Of a stretch of DNA of 10,919 nucleotides, positions 9,601-10,919 are shown in pieces. Below the pieces are notes generated by a model. It did no database searches, was not told the origin of the DNA, and was given only the letters and a program-made list of their open reading frames with translations. Position 1 is the stretch's first letter. Each line of letters begins with the position of its first letter. The position numbers were made by a program, and so were the translations under genes. Origin of the DNA: Dunaliella salina. Lineage: Eukaryota; Chlorophyta; Chlorophyceae; Chlamydomonadales; Dunaliellaceae. The stretch spans positions 424,709 to 435,627 of the forward strand of contig MU069453.1 in the NCBI GenBank assembly GCA_002284615.2, given 5' to 3'.

Positions 9601-10869
9601 TAGCACCCTATCAGAGCACTTAATCATAGCACTCAATCATATAGCACTCGATCATAGCACCCGATCAAACAGGGTGAGAACATGAGTTGCGATGCTCCTG
9701 TGCTCTCAATCATAGGGTGTGGACATGGGTCCCTCAACGCATTTGTGGTGCGCTCCGTCATAGGATGTGGGCATGAGTTGCAATGCATCTGTCTACTCAA
9801 TCACAGGGGTGTGGACATGAGTTGCAATGCATCTCTGCACTCAATCATTGGGCGTGGACATGAGATAAAAAAAATCTGTGTTCTCAACCGTAGGACGTGT
9901 GGACATGGGTTGCGATGCATCTCCTACGTAGAAATAAGCTTTCCCCCATGTGCCACACTCCCCCCAAAGATGATCAGTGTTGCAGCCACGCAGCCCAAAA
10001 ACAAGTGTTTATTTGCACATCAAGCGCGCAGGGCTTTTGCCCATTTCGACCTGTTAAAACATAATGGGCATCATCTCCAAGCTCTTCAAATGCACAAACA
10101 ACACATCAAGTGACTTGGATATCATACTCAACAGGCTGTCATTGTATTTTCACACCACGGCCACGCCCTTGCCTGCCCCTGTCCCCCTCACCCCCGTCGA
10201 TTTCCTCACTGTTGTCTTTTCCCCTGCATCTTTCCCTGCTGCTACAAAATGCTTCGCATCCTCAAGGGATTCTGAAAAACCTCTTCAAGAGGGTCTCAGC
10301 AGGGTTTTGGCCTCGTGCAATTCTGTCTTTGTGCGCTACTTTTGGCTTACAGCCAGCACTGACAACTCCATTCCAAAACTTGTGCATGGATGTGTGGAAA
10401 GGTCCAATCCTGATGAATCCTCTGCACAAATATGCAAAGCCCCTTCAACTTGCCTACTGAGGACAGATGCCTGCACAGAAAGGTTGCAATCCTATTAACA
10501 TGTTGCTGGAGATGAGCCTGGAGCAGTTGCAACAAGCTACAGAGCAAAACAGGTGCTCAATATTCTGTTTTTAAAAGGAAGAGAAAGTGATCGGAATCAT
10601 GTTTGATTCAAGAGCTTAGCCAGGAGCAGATGGAGCAAGCCGTAGAGCAAAACAGTTGCTGAATATTCTGTTGTAGAGAGAAAGAAGATGATGGGGTTCT
10701 TGTTCCTGGATTGCAGGAGATGAGCCAGGAGCAGATGGAGCAAGCCATAGAAGAGGCCATGAAAAATGGGAACCAGGGCAATCCAAAGGAAGGGCAGCAA
10801 GGGCAGCAGCTGAACGTACAGTTGCAGGGGCAGGAGGGGGAAGCAGGGCAATCCGGAGACAAGCAGTGA
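6688..10869 (+). CDS. Multi-exon gene, probable plastid-targeted polyQ protein of unknown function
   Basis: Exons 6688-6962, 7091-7237, 7444-7504, 7780-7872, 8784-8960 and 10717-10869 join in frame with GT-AG borders (phases 2, 2, 0, 0, 0), giving about 301 residues if TGA at 10867-10869 is the end. That TGA overlaps a good donor (CA|GTGAGT at 10866), so the gene may continue beyond the window. Residues 1-80 are rich in S, A, R and P and poor in acids, as in algal chloroplast transit peptides. Next come LSDDMLQTIIELPGTKGMFD, then LRDRADALSAWKLALQKG, WPQEPFKSKF and EMPRFTRRYP, which look conserved and helical. Then come Q9-R-Q9, an S/E/G-rich acidic stretch, and EMSQEQMEQAIEEAMKNG. I do not recognise the family with confidence. 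A CoxE/VWA-type protein missing its C-terminal domain is a weak possibility. Exons 1-5 are well tied together; exon 6 less so because intron 5 is 1,756 bases long. Confidence 0.68.
7299..7380. repeat. Short tandem repeats inside intron 2
   Basis: TGCCTCCACATAGGG-type units occur at about 7304, 7344 and 7367, with a partial TGCCTCCACAT at 7331. They lie within the intron at 7238-7443 of the plus-strand gene. Probably slippage products with no evident function. Confidence 0.75.
7948..8006. mobile_element. MITE-like insert, shortened copy A
   Basis: About 59 bp. The left end AAGGGTTGGTCGATTCCAT and right end GGAATTGGCTACTCTAG are imperfect inverted repeats of each other. It lacks the middle found in copies B and C. 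The flanking duplication is eroded. It sits in the same place relative to the exon 4-derived sequence as the other two copies. Confidence 0.5.
8116..8213. mobile_element. MITE-like insert, copy B, flanked by TAATGAG
   Basis: About 98 bp. TAGTGTTGGCCAATT at the left matches the reverse complement of the right end (CTAGAGTTGCCAACTT) with a few differences. TAATGAG occurs directly on both sides (8109-8115 and 8214-8220), a 7-bp target duplication. Exon 4 itself shows the empty site, TAATGAAGCAAATGCTAGG (7844-7862). No coding capacity, so it would be non-autonomous. The superfamily cannot be assigned from this alone. Confidence 0.6.
8319..8398. mobile_element. MITE-like insert, copy C
   Basis: About 80 bp. 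The ends GGGTTGGCCGATTCCAT and ATGGAATTGGCGACTCTAG are inverted repeats, with the imperfect palindrome ATGCTGTATACGGCAT in the centre. TAATGAG follows at 8399-8405; the left flank TGACTGAG is a decayed partner. It most likely spread with the tandem duplication rather than by its own insertion. Confidence 0.55.
8481..8690. repeat. Direct repeat pair in intron 4, spaced 138 bp
   Basis: GGCTTGATGGTTCTGAGGGG followed by CAGCGGCATGATTCAAC at 8481 recurs as GGCTCGATGGTTCTGAGGGG followed by CGGCGGCATGGTTCAAC at 8619. Similarity fades over about 70 bases. Non-coding, intronic. Confidence 0.75.
8820..8876 (+). repeat. CAG/CAA repeat encoding Q9-R-Q9 in exon 5
   Basis: Nineteen codons of CAG or CAA broken by one CGA. 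The mix of CAA and CAG argues for some stability. It lies in frame in exon 5, between the AGMQEAENK segment and the acidic S/E/G stretch. Confidence 0.9.
9270..9930. repeat. Nested minisatellite in intron 5
   Basis: The basic unit is about 40-50 bases, of the form GGGTGTGGACATGAGTTGCAATGCATCTGTGCACTCAATCATA. A longer block beginning GTGCTCAATCATAGGG at 9391 is repeated at 9541 and begins again at 9700, giving a higher-order unit of 150-159 bases. Within each block sits a third level, a roughly 14-base unit AGCACTCAATCAT (about 9447-9515 and 9598-9665). There are thus three nested periods. Open frames crossing it have no protein character. Confidence 0.9.
10110..10460 (+). other. Uncertain open stretch within intron 5
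   Basis: This plus-strand frame of 116 residues starts in low-complexity P/S/L sequence. From about 10265 it becomes protein-like (ILKNLFKRVSAGFWPRAILS, then TPFQNLCMDVWKGPILMNPL) and ends LQLAY before TGA at 10458-10460. A pyrimidine-rich tract ending in CTCAAG (about 10259-10264) could be an acceptor leading into it in phase 1, which does not fit exon 5 (phase 0). It could be an alternative terminal exon, a nested gene end or a captured fragment. I do not recognise the family. Confidence 0.25.
10509..10760 (+). repeat. Three tandem copies of the exon 6 start
   Basis: GAGATGAGCCTGGAGCAG (10509), GAGCTTAGCCAGGAGCAG (10612) and GAGATGAGCCAGGAGCAG (10717) are spaced 103 and 105 bases apart. 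Copies 1 and 2 share a downstream AGCAAAACAG...AATATTCTGTT tail that copy 3 lacks. Only copy 3 has a proper TTGCAG acceptor and stays open. Copy 2 runs into TGA and lacks a donor; copy 1 has weak sites. The first two are best read as decayed duplicate exons. Confidence 0.8.
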
Positions 10870-10875
10870 GTGGTG

Positions 10876-10877
<2 letters not shown>

Positions 10878-10907
<30 letters not shown>
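10878..10907. repeat. (GT)15 microsatellite
   Basis: Thirty bases of uninterrupted GT, starting 12 bases after the possible donor at 10866. If the gene continues past the window, the repeat sits at the start of the next intron, where it could affect splicing. Confidence 0.97.
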
Positions 10908-10908
<1 letters not shown>

Positions 10909-10919
10909 ATCGTTGCAAG

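Noticed and set aside
9270..9930. CRISPR-like array
   Set aside because: The repeats are adjacent, nested and variable, without unique spacers of constant length, and the DNA is clearly eukaryotic with spliced genes.
10509..10660. Two further coding exons before exon 6
   Set aside because: Copy 1 has weak splice sites; copy 2 has no donor after its AACAG and meets a stop. They read better as decayed duplicates.

Overview
The window looks like eukaryotic nuclear DNA with moderate GC, probably from a green alga (chlorophyte). The reasons are short spliced exons with GTGAG-type donors and TGCAG-type acceptors, CAG-encoded glutamine tracts, many minisatellites, and one clearly recognisable gene whose residues look somewhat more plant-like than animal-like. 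The species is an inference; a Dunaliella-like or volvocine-like genome would fit, but nothing here proves it.

The one firm gene is on the minus strand at 6280-4914. It encodes the Prp19-complex (NineTeen Complex) splicing factor SPF27 (BCAS2; MOS4 in Arabidopsis). It can be reconstructed as four exons with consistent phases, a stop codon and a 225-residue product. Head-to-head with it, from about 6688 on the plus strand, runs a second gene of at least six exons. Its phases also close exactly, but I cannot name its family. Its product has a transit-peptide-like N terminus, a conserved-looking helical region, a polyglutamine stretch and an acidic low-complexity segment. The two genes share a 407-base upstream region containing two perfect small hairpins. 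A third coding segment, a glutamine-rich exon on the minus strand at 3163-2822, probably ends another unnamed gene.

The rest is mostly repeats. From the left these are: an apparently gene-free stretch (1-1540); a roughly 106-bp tandem repeat with about seven copies (1541-2300); the Q-rich exon; an old segmental duplication, one copy of which is split by a tRNA-derived SINE with 12-bp target site duplications (3604-3824); and a spacer. Inside the introns of the plus-strand gene are a tandem amplification of the end of exon 4 together with its 5' splice site, each extra copy interrupted by a small MITE-like insert (7820-8470); a nested minisatellite (about 9270-9930); an uncertain open stretch (10110-10460); and two decayed tandem copies of the exon 6 start (10509-10716).

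The two main genes have no evident functional link beyond a possible shared promoter. I found no bacterial-type system, CRISPR array or virus-like gene set. The most interesting material is the way duplication and small mobile elements have reworked exon edges.
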